From Nocardia higoensis (GTDB taxonomy: Bacteria; Actinomycetota; Actinomycetes; Mycobacteriales; Mycobacteriaceae): 64,000 nucleotides of DNA. Of the stretch, positions 1 to 8,203 are shown in pieces. Made by a program: the position numbers and the translations under genes. Below the pieces are notes generated by a model. That model ran no database searches. It saw only the letters and a program-made list of their open reading frames with translations, and was not told the origin of the DNA. The DNA is taken from assembly GCF_015477835.1 (NCBI RefSeq), contig NZ_JADLQN010000001.1:372001-436000 (forward strand), given 5' to 3'. Within the stretch, counting starts at the first letter, position 1; every line of letters begins with the position of its first letter.

Positions 1-123
1 AACCAGGCGCTCGGCGTCCGGCCGACCGGAATGGCTGAGGGCATGACATGCGCACTGCCCGAAGCCCGCGGCGATTCGGCGCCACCGCCGCAGGATCTCC
101 CGGTCGCACTTCGGCCCGATTGA
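1..123 (+). CDS. possible C-terminal end of a gene cut by the window edge
   Basis: Frame 1 is open from the first base to a TGA at 121-123, while the other two plus frames stop within 45 bases. It would encode about 40 Pro- and Ala-containing residues with no recognisable motif. It would converge on the AraC-type gene that ends at 142. A short open frame in GC-rich DNA can arise by chance, so this is only a possibility. Confidence 0.25.
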   Translation, partial: NQALGVRPTGMAEGMTCALPEARGDSAPPPQDLPVALRPD

Positions 124-141
124 TGTCCGCGCCCGCGTCTT

Positions 142-1083
142 TCACGCGGAAACGCCGCGCAGCCGATGCTGCTGCGGGCTCAGTCCGCGAGCACGCTTGA
201 ACGCGGTGCTGAACGCGAAGGGCGTGCTGTAGCCGACACGGCGCGCGACGCTGCTCACCGTCGCCTCGGGATCGGTGAGCAGGTCGGCGGCCAGCGTGAG
301 CCGCCAGTGCGTGAGATAGGCCATCGGCGGTTCGCCGAGCAGCTCGCTGAACCTGCGGGCCAGATTCGCCCGGGAGACACCGGCTTCGGCGGCCAGGCTC
401 GCCACCGTCCACGGCCGTTCGGGCGCGCCGTGGATACGGGCGAGCGCGATGCCGACCACCGGATCCTGTTGTGCGAGATACCAGGCCGGCGCGTGCTCGC
501 GCTGCGCGGTGAACCAGGTGCGCAGCGCCGAGATGAGCAGCACGTCGAGCAGTCGGTCGAGCAGCGCGCGCTGGCCGGGCGCGGTCACCAGCATCTCCTC
601 GGCGAGCACGCCGACCAGCGGGGAGCGCCACTGGTCGCCGCGCAGCACCACCAGGGTGGGCAGGGCCGAGAGCAGTGGTCTGCTCGCTTCCCCCGCGTTC
701 TCGTAGGTGCCGGTGAGCAGCACGGTGCGGCCGCCCTCCGCACCCCAGGTGCGCACACCGAGGGACCATTCGTCGACGAGACTGCGCCCGTCGTCGGCGC
801 TGGTGCACAACCCGCCGGGCAGGACCACGACCGACGGCGGGGTGCGCGGGTCGTCGGCCACGGTGTAGAAGCCGGGGCCACGCACGATCGCGACGTCCCC
901 AGTCGCCAGCCGCACCGATTCGCCGTCGTCGACCGTCAGGCAGGCATCGCCGCGCATGGGCGCGACCACGGTCAGCGGCGCGCCGTCCTCGATCCGCAAT
1001 GCCCACGGCGGCTCCAGCAGCGAACGCAGCAGGAACGCCCCGCGGGCCCGTGGCCCGTCGAGCAGCGCCTCCAGAACATCCAT
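142..1083 (-). CDS. AraC family transcriptional regulator with cupin-type sensor domain
   Basis: A 313-residue DNA-binding regulator. Residues about 1-190 look like the N-terminal cupin domain (cupin_6 type) found in many actinobacterial AraC proteins (PLTVVAPMRGDACLTVDD, then GDVAIVRGPGFYTV). The last 100 residues carry the two helix-turn-helix units, WTVASLAAEAGVSRANLARR and SSVARRVGYSTPFAFSTAFK, as expected for AraC/XylS. The ATG at 1083 gives the normal family length; an in-frame ATG at 1125 adds 14 residues. It lies 62 bases downstream of the SDR gene on the same strand, so the two may be co-transcribed, with the regulator perhaps controlling that enzyme. The ligand is unknown. Confidence 0.9.
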   Translation of the reverse strand: MDVLEALLDGPRARGAFLLRSLLEPPWALRIEDGAPLTVVAPMRGDACLTVDDGESVRLATGDVAIVRGPGFYTVADDPRTPPSVVVLPGGLCTSADDGRSLVDEWSLGVRTWGAEGGRTVLLTGTYENAGEASRPLLSALPTLVVLRGDQWRSPLVGVLAEEMLVTAPGQRALLDRLLDVLLISALRTWFTAQREHAPAWYLAQQDPVVGIALARIHGAPERPWTVASLAAEAGVSRANLARRFSELLGEPPMAYLTHWRLTLAADLLTDPEATVSSVARRVGYSTPFAFSTAFKRARGLSPQQHRLRGVSA

Positions 1084-1145
1084 TCCGGCGAGCGTACCCA
1101 GGTCCGCCTCGGCTCCCGACCGCATCGCGCACTCCGGCGCGGGAC

Positions 1146-1766
1146 TCAGTTGGACACCGAGACCGCTCGCCCGATCCGATCGCGATCGGTGAGCGCGCGC
1201 AGGATCGCGTCCGCGACATCGGCACGTGACACCTTCAAGGTGAGACCTGTTGCTTCGGAGCCGAATCCATAGCGATAGCCGCCGGTGCGTGGGCCGTCGG
1301 TGTAGGCGCTGGGCCGGATCAGGGTCCAGTCCAGGCCCGAGGTCCGGACGAGCTCCTCTTGCCGCTGGTGATCGGCGTAGGCCTTGCGTAGCAGCAGCCC
1401 GAACATCACGTACTTCCAGACGAAGTCCAGGTTCGCCCTGGTCTCGCCCGCGCCGAGCGTGGACAGGCACACCAGTCTGCGCACGCCGCCCACGCGCATG
1501 GCCTCGATCGCGGTACGGGTGCCCGCTTCGCGGATTCCGGCCTCGCGACCCGCGCCGAGGGCGACGACGACCGCATCCGTTCCGGTCACAGCCCGGGCGA
1601 CATCGGCGGGTACGGTGGCGTCGCCCGGGACAACGGTGATGTCGGAGCGGCCGGCCAGTTTGTCGGGATCGCGCACCAGCGCGGTGATCTCGTGACCGCC
1701 CGCGAGGGCTTGGTCCACGACATGGCTGCCGACGCTGCCGGTGGCTCCCAGAACGGCGATTCGCAT
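1146..1766 (-). CDS. NmrA/SDR-type NAD(P)-binding oxidoreductase
   Basis: A 206-residue protein beginning MRIAVLGATGSVG, the Rossmann dinucleotide motif of atypical short-chain dehydrogenases (residues 7-13). Later segments such as DAVVVALGAGREAG, RRLVCLSTLGAG and LDWTLIRPSAYTDG are typical of the NAD(P)H-binding NmrA-like group, which act on small substrates or as redox sensors. It has no classical YxxxK pair, as is usual in this group. The AraC-type regulator follows on the same strand, and the PucR-type regulator is divergent. The substrate cannot be inferred. Confidence 0.88.
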   Translation of the reverse strand: MRIAVLGATGSVGSHVVDQALAGGHEITALVRDPDKLAGRSDITVVPGDATVPADVARAVTGTDAVVVALGAGREAGIREAGTRTAIEAMRVGGVRRLVCLSTLGAGETRANLDFVWKYVMFGLLLRKAYADHQRQEELVRTSGLDWTLIRPSAYTDGPRTGGYRYGFGSEATGLTLKVSRADVADAILRALTDRDRIGRAVSVSN

Positions 1767-2014
1767 GATTTCTCCTCGGCGAGTAGGTTTTTCGTCACCT
1801 CCCAGTCAAGCTCCGGGTGTCGTCGGGAACCATCGTCCGGACGCGCGGACGCATACGCGATCGTCCAACTGCCGCCGTGCTGTGATCGATCACTGTCGAA
1901 GATCCGCAGGATTGGCCCTTTTCACACAACACGGCGTTCTGCCCCGTGGCGCCGGTGCTGTCATTAGTGTGAATCCGCAACACAGCAATCTCCGGGGTGC
2001 GCGAGGAGTTGTCG

Positions 2015-3250
2015 ATGACCGTCGATGATCGGATGGAGCCGAACCTGGCGCCGTCGAGCCTGACCCTTTCCGGCAAGCCGATGTCTTTTCCGCTCCAGGA
2101 CGTCGGTGGCTTGTCCCGGCAGATGGTCGGACATTTCGTCCGCACCGTCGCGCCGTGCGGCACGCTGCCGGGCGAGGCCATCAGCGGTGATGTCACCATG
2201 GTCACCCGCGTCTGCCTGGAAGTGGCCGTCCACATGCTCGACGGGCGTGACGTCGGCACCCATCTGCGCAGGCTCGAGGAGGCGGCGGCGGGGTGGGCGC
2301 GTGAGGGGGTGCCCATCGACACCATTCACCACTCTGTCCACGAGGGCTTCAAGATCGGCATGGACCTGGTGATGTCCAACGCCACCGCCAACGACTACGA
2401 GAGCCTGGTCGACGGGGCCCGGCGAATCGTGGAGATCCTCGACCAGATGACGACCGCGATCTCCGCCGCCTACGTCAGGGAACTGCGCGCGGTGGTCAGC
2501 GAACACCACACGGCGGTGCACACACTCACCTCGGCGCTGCTCGGCGGTCACAGCAACTCGACCATGGCGCGCGAGTGCGGCATCGCCGTCGCCGAGTCCT
2601 ATACGGTCCTCGCGGTCGCGATCGCGCCCCATCACGACGAGAGCGATCCCACGCTCGACGGTCAAGTGGTCGCCCGGCGCAAGCTGCGCCGGACCCAGGC
2701 CGAGCTGGCCAACCGCTGCGGCCACACCGCGTTGTCGCTGCTCAGCGTCGACGGCGGCACCATACTGATCCCTGCCGACACGATGGGCGAGGAGGGTCTC
2801 GACGAGCTTGTGGGCGCGCTCGCCGAAGCCGCGCACGCCGGCATCACCGCCACCATGGTGCGCGCGGCGACCCCACGGATTCCCGATGCCGCCGACCAGG
2901 CGCACGAACTGCTCGACATGGTGCAGCGCCTGCAGGCGGTCCCCGGCCTCTATCGTTTCGACGAACTCGCGCTCGAATACCAGCTGACCCGCCCCGGGCC
3001 CGGCCGCGAATATCTCGGCGCGCTGCTCGAGCCGCTCGACGGCCACCCGGAACTGCTCGAAACCTTGCGCACCCATATCGCCAACAACCTGAACCGCCAG
3101 CGCACGTCTCGGTTGCTGCACGTGCACACCAACACCGTCGACTATCGGCTCAAGCGCATCGCACAGCTCACCGGTTTCGACCCCACCCAGCCTTCCGGGC
3201 TGTGGTATCTGCGTTCGGCGCTGGTCGCCCGGACCTATCGCGCGGCCTGA
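2015..3250 (+). CDS. PucR/CdaR family helix-turn-helix regulator
   Basis: A 411-residue protein. The N-terminal 160 residues (VTRVCLEVAVHMLDG, then IDTIHHSVHEGFKIGMDLVM) resemble the RsbRD-like N-terminal domain common in nocardial and mycobacterial PucR proteins. A degenerate GGDEF-like region follows. The C-terminus has the PucR helix-turn-helix (RTSRLLHVHTNTVDYRLKRI) near residues 360-380. The ATG at 2015 is chosen because GAGGAG at 2003-2008 sits six bases upstream; a GTG at 1997 lacks such a site. These proteins are cytoplasmic regulators with mostly unknown ligands. The divergent neighbour is the NmrA-like gene. Confidence 0.9.
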   Translation: MTVDDRMEPNLAPSSLTLSGKPMSFPLQDVGGLSRQMVGHFVRTVAPCGTLPGEAISGDVTMVTRVCLEVAVHMLDGRDVGTHLRRLEEAAAGWAREGVPIDTIHHSVHEGFKIGMDLVMSNATANDYESLVDGARRIVEILDQMTTAISAAYVRELRAVVSEHHTAVHTLTSALLGGHSNSTMARECGIAVAESYTVLAVAIAPHHDESDPTLDGQVVARRKLRRTQAELANRCGHTALSLLSVDGGTILIPADTMGEEGLDELVGALAEAAHAGITATMVRAATPRIPDAADQAHELLDMVQRLQAVPGLYRFDELALEYQLTRPGPGREYLGALLEPLDGHPELLETLRTHIANNLNRQRTSRLLHVHTNTVDYRLKRIAQLTGFDPTQPSGLWYLRSALVARTYRAA

Positions 3251-3343
3251 CTCGTCCCCTCGGCTGTCGGGCCTCCCGCCGCCCGGTCCTCACCGGGCGA
3301 AATCTCTCCCGGAGTGAAATACTGCTGCCGGGGCGCATTTCGA

Positions 3344-3544
3344 TCAGGACTCCGGCGGTGGGATGAGTTCCACCTGTTCGCCCGAGTCGTCACCCGATTT
3401 CTCGGATCGGCCGTGGATCGCGGTGGAACCGCCGGAGTGAGCCACCACCCACTGTCCGCAGACACAGCGCAGGTAACGGACCGAACCGTGCGTCGACACG
3501 AGCATCGGCGCGGGCCAGCCGCAGGTCGGGCATGGGGTGGACAT
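3344..3544 (-). CDS. small zinc-ribbon-like protein
   Basis: A 66-residue protein starting [10 protein letters not shown]. Cys5 and Cys8 form a CxxC knuckle and Cys27 and Cys29 a CxC, consistent with one bound zinc. The tail is acidic and disordered ([18 protein letters not shown]). The ATG at 3544 puts the first knuckle at the N-terminus; longer starts only add Arg-rich sequence. It is divergent from lsr2, whose start lies about 150 bases away. No function is known to me. Confidence 0.6.
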   Translation of the reverse strand: MSTPCPTCGWPAPMLVSTHGSVRYLRCVCGQWVVAHSGGSTAIHGRSEKSGDDSGEQVELIPPPES

Positions 3545-3696
3545 GGGCTGAGCGTGGGGAATCTGGAGGGCTGATGCAATCACCGGTGCGGCGTGGCGCG
3601 CACAATGCGGCAGATCGTGACCGGGGCGAGGTGAGCGCCGATGTGGGTACCCCGCACAATAGGATCGCATTTTCCCCGGAGCGAGGAGGGCATGGA

Positions 3697-4044
3697 GTGG
3701 CACGCAAGGTGGTCGTGACGATCGTCGATGACTACGACGGCGAATCGCAGGCCGCGGAGACGGTTTCGTTCGCGCTCGACGGAGTGGGTTACGAGATCGA
3801 TCTCTCCGAGAGCAACGCGCAGGCGCTGCGGCAGATATTCGAGCAGTGGACCCCGTTCGCGCGCAAGGTCGGCAAGTCGTCCGGCCGCAGCCGCAGCGTC
3901 AAGCAGCGCGAGCGCGGTGATCAACAGCAGGCGTCGGCGATCCGTGAATGGGCCCGCCGCAATGGATACGAGGTGTCGAGCCGGGGCCGGGTGTCCGCTG
4001 ACGTGGTGGCCGCGTACAAGGCCGCGCACAACGGTCAGGACTGA
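3697..4044 (+). CDS. lsr2: Lsr2 family nucleoid-associated protein (copy 1)
   Basis: A 115-residue bridging DNA-binding protein of the Lsr2 family, the actinobacterial H-NS analogue that silences AT-rich DNA. The N-terminal dimerisation domain begins [14 protein letters not shown] and includes [17 protein letters not shown] Lys/Arg/Gln linker leads to the C-terminal domain [20 protein letters not shown] with the minor-groove RGR motif. The GTG at 3697 is preceded by GAGGAGG at 3683-3689 and matches the conserved start of the family. A second Lsr2 lies at 42799-43143. Confidence 0.96.
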   Translation: MARKVVVTIVDDYDGESQAAETVSFALDGVGYEIDLSESNAQALRQIFEQWTPFARKVGKSSGRSRSVKQRERGDQQQASAIREWARRNGYEVSSRGRVSADVVAAYKAAHNGQD

Positions 4045-4069
4045 CGCGCCGGGTGTGCGCGGCCATGTG

Positions 4070-4951
4070 CTAGCCGAGCGTGCACACCTCCCCGGCGATC
4101 TTCGCCGCTGCGGTTCTACCCTCCCGGACCGGTAGCAGCGGCGTGACGTGCAGACCGCCTCGGGCCACCGTCAGTTCGGCGGCCACGCCCGCCGCGACGG
4201 CCCGCTCCCGCAGCAATACGCAGTCGGGATAGGCGAGGTCGCGTGTGCCCGCGTGGATGCCGATCGCGGGTAGCCCGGCGAGCTCGCCGTTGAGCGGGCT
4301 CAATCGCGGGTCGGTGGGGTCCTCGCCCGCCGCCCACGCCCGTCCGGCCTCCAGTAGCCCCTCGCGCACCAGCCAGGGGTCGTCCACGTCGGCGACATCG
4401 GGATTGGTGATGGTCAGATCGAGCCAGGGCGAGATGAGCATCAGACGGTCCGGCTGCCTGATCCCCTCGCCGAGATCGCGCAGCGTCTGCGCGAGTCCGA
4501 GCGCGAGCCCCCCGCCGGAGGAATCACCCATCAGCGTCAACGGCCCGGACAGCTCGGCCGCCTCCCGGTACACCTGTGTGACGAAGGGGTAGGCGTCCCG
4601 GTAGGTGTACCGCGGCGCGAGCCCGTAGATGGGCGCGATCACCCGTGCACCCCGGTCGGCGAGCCGGGAGATGAAATCCCAGTGGTGGCTGGTGATCTCG
4701 GCGATGTACGCGCCACCGTGCAGGTAGACCACCGTGCAGTGCGGCGCACGCCCGCGTGGTGTCACGGTATGGACGCCGAAGCCGTCGTGTTCGCCTTCGG
4801 TGACGAGGTGACGGCGGCGGATCCGGGCGGTCGGGGCCGGCGAGCCCTTGGCACCGTTCATGCGGTCGCGGGCACGCTCGGCCGTCGTCATCCGTGGTCG
4901 CGCGGTGGCGCGCAGATAGGCCCCCGCGACCCTCATCCCGATACTGCTCAC
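4070..4951 (-). CDS. alpha/beta hydrolase of the HSL (hormone-sensitive lipase) family
   Basis: A 293-residue esterase of the alpha/beta-hydrolase fold-3 family. The oxyanion motif HGGAY is at residues 78-82, the nucleophile Ser144 sits in GDSSGG, and Asp238 (GTRDLAYPD) and His268 (GGLHVTP) complete the triad. The GTG at 4951 is preceded by AGGAGAGG. It lies divergently from a Baeyer-Villiger monooxygenase; in M. tuberculosis the HSL-type esterase LipR sits beside the monooxygenase MymA, so a lactone- or ester-cleaving role next to the oxygenase is plausible but inferred. Confidence 0.9.
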   Translation of the reverse strand: MSSIGMRVAGAYLRATARPRMTTAERARDRMNGAKGSPAPTARIRRRHLVTEGEHDGFGVHTVTPRGRAPHCTVVYLHGGAYIAEITSHHWDFISRLADRGARVIAPIYGLAPRYTYRDAYPFVTQVYREAAELSGPLTLMGDSSGGGLALGLAQTLRDLGEGIRQPDRLMLISPWLDLTITNPDVADVDDPWLVREGLLEAGRAWAAGEDPTDPRLSPLNGELAGLPAIGIHAGTRDLAYPDCVLLRERAVAAGVAAELTVARGGLHVTPLLPVREGRTAAAKIAGEVCTLG

Positions 4952-5383
4952 CACACCTGTCCTCTCCTGCTCGGCGGGGCGTCCAGTCTGCCCGGCCGGT
5001 CCGAACACGTTGCCACTTTCGCTCGTCCGGCACCAGCCACGGCCGTCCACCGGGCCGAATGCGGTGCCGTCGTGGCCGGTCGCGGAGCCGTCGCCGGCTG
5101 TCGGGCCGAGGAATTTCCGTGCGCCTTTGCTGGTCGTCTGCTGTGAACGTGTTACGGAACGAGTTGGTCGGTATGTAATGCCGAACGGAAACAGATGGGC
5201 GCCGGGAACATGCGGCGACGTCCGGCAATTTCGGTGAAAAATGCCCGTTCTATTCGGACATGGGACCCCGATTCGTTTCTGAATGTCACTTCCACTTAGC
5301 ATGTGACCCGCGTCACGAAGAGGGTTGCTGAGAGTTGTCCATGAGTGCTGGTGTGCTGGATTGCTACGAGGAAGCGAGGCTGT
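4952..5383. other. divergent intergenic region between esterase and monooxygenase
   Basis: 432 bases between two divergent starts. The right half (5150-5340) is clearly less GC-rich than its surroundings and probably holds the promoters. It contains the CRP-like palindrome at 5302-5317. No convincing coding frame is present. Confidence 0.6.
5302..5317. promoter_or_regulatory. candidate CRP/GlxR-type operator
   Basis: TGTGACCCGCGTCACG matches the TGTGA-N6-TCACA consensus of actinobacterial CRP-type regulators at every arm position but the last. It lies 67 bases before the monooxygenase start, in the AT-richer part of the divergent region, where a cAMP-responsive regulator could act on either gene. 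Confidence 0.45.
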
Positions 5384-6973
5384 GTGGTGGGCGCGGTAGG
5401 CGCGGTGCGCGATGCGCACGTGGTGATCGTCGGGGCGGGGTTCGGCGGGATCGGTATGGGGGTGGCGCTGAAGAAGGCCGGGATCGAGGACTTCCTGATC
5501 CTGGACAGAGGTTCCGATCTGGGCGGGGTGTGGCGGGACAATACCTATCCCGGATGTTCGTGTGATGTGCCCGGGCACCTGTACTCGTTCTCCTTCGCGC
5601 CCTACCGCAGCACCCGCAGCCGCTACCCCGGCCGGCAGCACATCCTGGCCTATCTGCGCCGGACCGCCGCCGACCACGGGCTGATACCGAAACTGCGTCT
5701 GCGCACGGCGGTCGTGTCGGCGATCTACCGGGAAGAGCGAGCGCGCTGGGAACTGCGAACAGCGGCAGGCGAGCGGATCGAGGCCGAGATCGTCGTGTTC
5801 GCCGTCGGCCAGCTGCACCGGCCCCGGGTGCCCGAGCTGCCCGGACGGGAAGTGTTCACCGGCGCGGCTTTCCATACCGCCCGCTGGGACCACCGCGTCG
5901 ACCTCGCCGATCGGGAGATCGCCGTGATAGGCACCGGATCCAGCGCCGCGCAGGTGGTCCCCGAACTGGCGGCGACCGCCCGGCGGGTCACGGTCTACCA
6001 GCGCACGCCCAATTGGATGCTGCCCAAACCGAATCCGGACTTCGGCACGCTCGCGCGGGTGCTGCTGCACCTGCCCGCGGCGCACCGCGCCTACCGCGCG
6101 GCCATCGAACGGATCGCGGATCTCGCGCTGGCCCCGATCATGCGGCGCGGCTGGTCGGCGCGGCCCGCGAACTGGGCCGCGCGCGCCTATCTGCGCCGTC
6201 GGATCGACGACCCGGTGCTGCGCGAGGAGCTCACGCCCCGGCACCCGATCGGCGCCAAGCGCATCCTCTTCGACAGCGGCTACCTCCGGGCGCTGACCAG
6301 GCCGAACGTCGAGCTGGTGACCGACCCGATCGACCGGTTGACCGCTGACGGCGTGGTGACCGTCGACGGCGCTCACCGGTGCGCCGATGTCCTCGTCTAC
6401 GCGACCGGATTCCGTGCGCCGGAGTTTCTGGTGCCGATCGCCGTACACGGTCGCGGCGGGCAGTCGTTGCAGTATCGCTGGCGCGACGGCGCGGACGCCT
6501 ATCTGGGTCTGGCGGTACCGGGGTTCCCGAACGCCTTCCTGATCGCGGGACCGAACAGCTTCAATCCAGCGGGCAGTAATCCGGGAATGAAAGAGCATCA
6601 GATCGCCTTCATCATGGCGTGCCTGCGGTGGCGGCGTGAAATCGGCGCACCCGCCGTGGAGGTGACCGAGATGGCGATGCGGCGGTACCGGCGATGGCTG
6701 GGCGAAGCGATCGAGCAGACCGTGTGGCCGGCCGTCGACAGTTGGTACCGGCATCCGAGCGGGCGGGTGACCAATCCCTGGCCCGCGAGCGGACGCAGCT
6801 TCGCGCGGATGCTGCGGCGGCCGCCCGCCGATTCGTTCGCGCGGGTGGATCCCTTCCCTGTCGCCGACGTCCGTGCGCGTGGCTGTGAGCCCGGCCGGGT
6901 CGCGCGGATCCTGGCGGCTCGGTATTCCTCACGGCCGCCGCGGTCTCACCGCCGAGATCACCGGTCGGCGTAG
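5384..6973 (+). CDS. flavin-containing Baeyer-Villiger-type monooxygenase
   Basis: A 529-residue FAD- and NADPH-dependent oxygenase. The FAD site GAGFGG is at residues 17-22 and the NADPH site GTGSSA at 183-188. Between them FTGAAFHTARWD (158-169) is the Baeyer-Villiger fingerprint FxGxxxHxxxW[P/D]. Such enzymes insert oxygen next to a ketone to give an ester or lactone, or oxidise heteroatoms. A GTG at 5384 follows GAGGAAG (5368-5374); the next codon is also GTG, and an upstream ATG at 5345 would add 13 non-conserved residues. The divergent HSL esterase suggests a coupled ester-cleaving step. Confidence 0.92.
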   Translation: MVGAVGAVRDAHVVIVGAGFGGIGMGVALKKAGIEDFLILDRGSDLGGVWRDNTYPGCSCDVPGHLYSFSFAPYRSTRSRYPGRQHILAYLRRTAADHGLIPKLRLRTAVVSAIYREERARWELRTAAGERIEAEIVVFAVGQLHRPRVPELPGREVFTGAAFHTARWDHRVDLADREIAVIGTGSSAAQVVPELAATARRVTVYQRTPNWMLPKPNPDFGTLARVLLHLPAAHRAYRAAIERIADLALAPIMRRGWSARPANWAARAYLRRRIDDPVLREELTPRHPIGAKRILFDSGYLRALTRPNVELVTDPIDRLTADGVVTVDGAHRCADVLVYATGFRAPEFLVPIAVHGRGGQSLQYRWRDGADAYLGLAVPGFPNAFLIAGPNSFNPAGSNPGMKEHQIAFIMACLRWRREIGAPAVEVTEMAMRRYRRWLGEAIEQTVWPAVDSWYRHPSGRVTNPWPASGRSFARMLRRPPADSFARVDPFPVADVRARGCEPGRVARILAARYSSRPPRSHRRDHRSA

Positions 6974-7078
6974 GTGCCGTCACGAGACGGTCTACCCGGG
7001 TGTGTGGGGTCGCGTCCTCCGCGGGTCGCCGGGATACCTTCGCCGCTCGGCCGATGACGGCGGGGAAGGGAAGCGGCG

Positions 7079-7243
7079 GTGGAGGCAGACGCGATCCGGA
7101 CAACGCTCGCCATGGGCGTCGCGGCGGCCGTGCTCGCCGCCGGATTCGTCGTCTCCCAGCGGGCCGTCTCGACGGAGACGGCCCGGTCGGTGGCCGATGC
7201 GCAGCAGGCGCACGACAGGGCGCGTACGGATTCGTCCCGGTGA
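7079..7243 (+). CDS. small single-pass membrane protein
   Basis: A 54-residue frame from GTG with a good purine-rich site (GGGGAAGGGAAG) six bases upstream. A hydrophobic helix (TLAMGVAAAVLAAGFVV) spans about residues 9-25, followed by a polar, helical tail with many Ala, Gln and Arg residues. It lies 105 bases after the monooxygenase on the same strand. No family is recognised. Confidence 0.5.
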   Translation: MEADAIRTTLAMGVAAAVLAAGFVVSQRAVSTETARSVADAQQAHDRARTDSSR

Positions 7244-7570
7244 GCCGAGGTCGCGGCGAATTCTCGGCAACAAGAGAACCAACCGGTGTTATTGTTGTCG
7301 CGTCATGCCGCCGGTCGGCGGAATGGCTCGCGTGCAGGTGAGCGGAGCCGGATCCGCCCGGTGTCTTCACGAAAGAGCCGGGCGCACAACCGTTCACGCC
7401 GGTCGTCGGTGCTGCCGAGGCCGGCCGGGCGCCCGGGGAACCGGGTGCCGCGCGGCCGTGGACAAGCGGCCCCAGCCCGACAGTGAATCGGTGCGCCGGG
7501 CGGCGCGAAAATCCGCGGTATCACCCATGCCTCGCCCGCGCGTCGATGTAGCAACGAACGAGGTGTTCGT
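7244..7570. other. intergenic stretch upstream of the GAF protein
   Basis: 327 bases with no convincing gene. It begins with a short AT-richer segment near 7255-7300 (ATTGTTGTC and an inverted TTCTC/GAGAA pair) that could be a promoter for the GAF gene, and ends with GAGGTG just before its ATG. Confidence 0.4.
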
Positions 7571-7996
7571 ATGTTCGACGCTCGCGTCCTGCCTCTCGAC
7601 GCGACCGGCGGCGCCGGTCCGGAACGCGACTCGTCCGTCCCGCAACGTGCGGCGCGCAATATCGCGCGCCTGCTGCCCGGTCATCCGCTGGTCGGAATCA
7701 CGGCCTGGGGAAACGACGGTCTGGAAGTGCTCGGCTGGTCGAACCGGCTGGCCGAGGAACTCGAACATGCTCAGTCGAGGTGCCCTGATACGCCGGCCCT
7801 CGACGTCGTTCGCACCGGACATCCGATCCTGGTCGGCGATCTGGTCGCGGAACGGCGTTGGGACCAATTCTGTGAACGACTGCTCGCGCGCGGAATGCGC
7901 TCGCTGTATTGCCAGCCGCTGGTGGCCGAGGCTCAATTGCTGGGACTGCTCACGCTCTACTCGGAGCGCGAAGACGCTTTCCTGCCCCGGCCCTGA
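7571..7996 (+). CDS. stand-alone GAF domain protein
   Basis: A 141-residue protein. From about residue 25 it follows the GAF pattern seen in actinobacterial GAF-ANTAR regulators: VVRTGHPILVGDLVAERRWD, then RGMRSLYCQPLVAEAQLLG and LLTLYSERED. It stops at FLPRP, just where such proteins normally continue to an ANTAR RNA-binding domain, and no ANTAR sequence follows in any frame. It may be a complete sensor partner or a truncated regulator. A GAGGTG site precedes the ATG. It converges on the small VIWPEPS gene across a strong hairpin. Confidence 0.75.
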   Translation: MFDARVLPLDATGGAGPERDSSVPQRAARNIARLLPGHPLVGITAWGNDGLEVLGWSNRLAEELEHAQSRCPDTPALDVVRTGHPILVGDLVAERRWDQFCERLLARGMRSLYCQPLVAEAQLLGLLTLYSEREDAFLPRP

Positions 7997-8008
7997 CAAC
8001 CCCCGCCA

Positions 8009-8053
8009 GGTACCTCGGGGGAGCTCTCGGGAGAGCTATTGCCCCCGGGTACC
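8009..8053. terminator. double hairpin between convergent genes
   Basis: GGTACC-t-CGGGGG at 8009-8021 pairs with CCCCCGGGTACC at 8042-8053, leaving one bulged base. The enclosed loop itself folds as AGCTCT-CGGG-AGAGCT. It sits between the GAF gene and the convergent small-protein gene, whose stop codon (8036-8038) is inside the structure. There is no T-run, as is common for actinobacterial terminators. Confidence 0.6.
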
Positions 8054-8203
8054 TTCGTGCAATGCGTCTCCGGACGTACTCGCCGAGCGGCTGCCGGATC
8101 CGAACACGACGCGTTCCCACCAGGCGTCGAGCCGGCTGGGTTCCGGCCAGATCACGACTCCGGGATCCGGTTCGAACTGATCGGTCACGACATTGTCGAC
8201 CAT
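8036..8203 (-). CDS. small uncharacterised protein with VIWPEPSxL..WW motif (paralogue 1)
   Basis: A 55-residue protein starting MVDNVVTDQFEPD, with a perfect GAGGAGG site six bases before the ATG at 8203. The centre reads VIWPEPSRLDAWWERV; the tail is Ser/Gly-rich. A protein of 52 residues at 48268-48426 shares the start M-x-DN, the EP pair, VIWP[E/D]PS, Leu and the WW pair, so the two are paralogues. There is no signal peptide or membrane segment. I do not recognise the family. The shared core makes it a real gene rather than a chance frame. Confidence 0.72.
   Translation of the reverse strand: MVDNVVTDQFEPDPGVVIWPEPSRLDAWWERVVFGSGSRSASTSGDALHEGTRGQ

Noticed and set aside
4952..6754. Very long minus-strand open frame running across the monooxygenase gene and into the esterase
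   Set aside because: Only the last 293 residues are protein-like. The part antisense to the monooxygenase is Arg/Pro/His-rich and has no family motifs, while the plus strand carries a full set of monooxygenase motifs.
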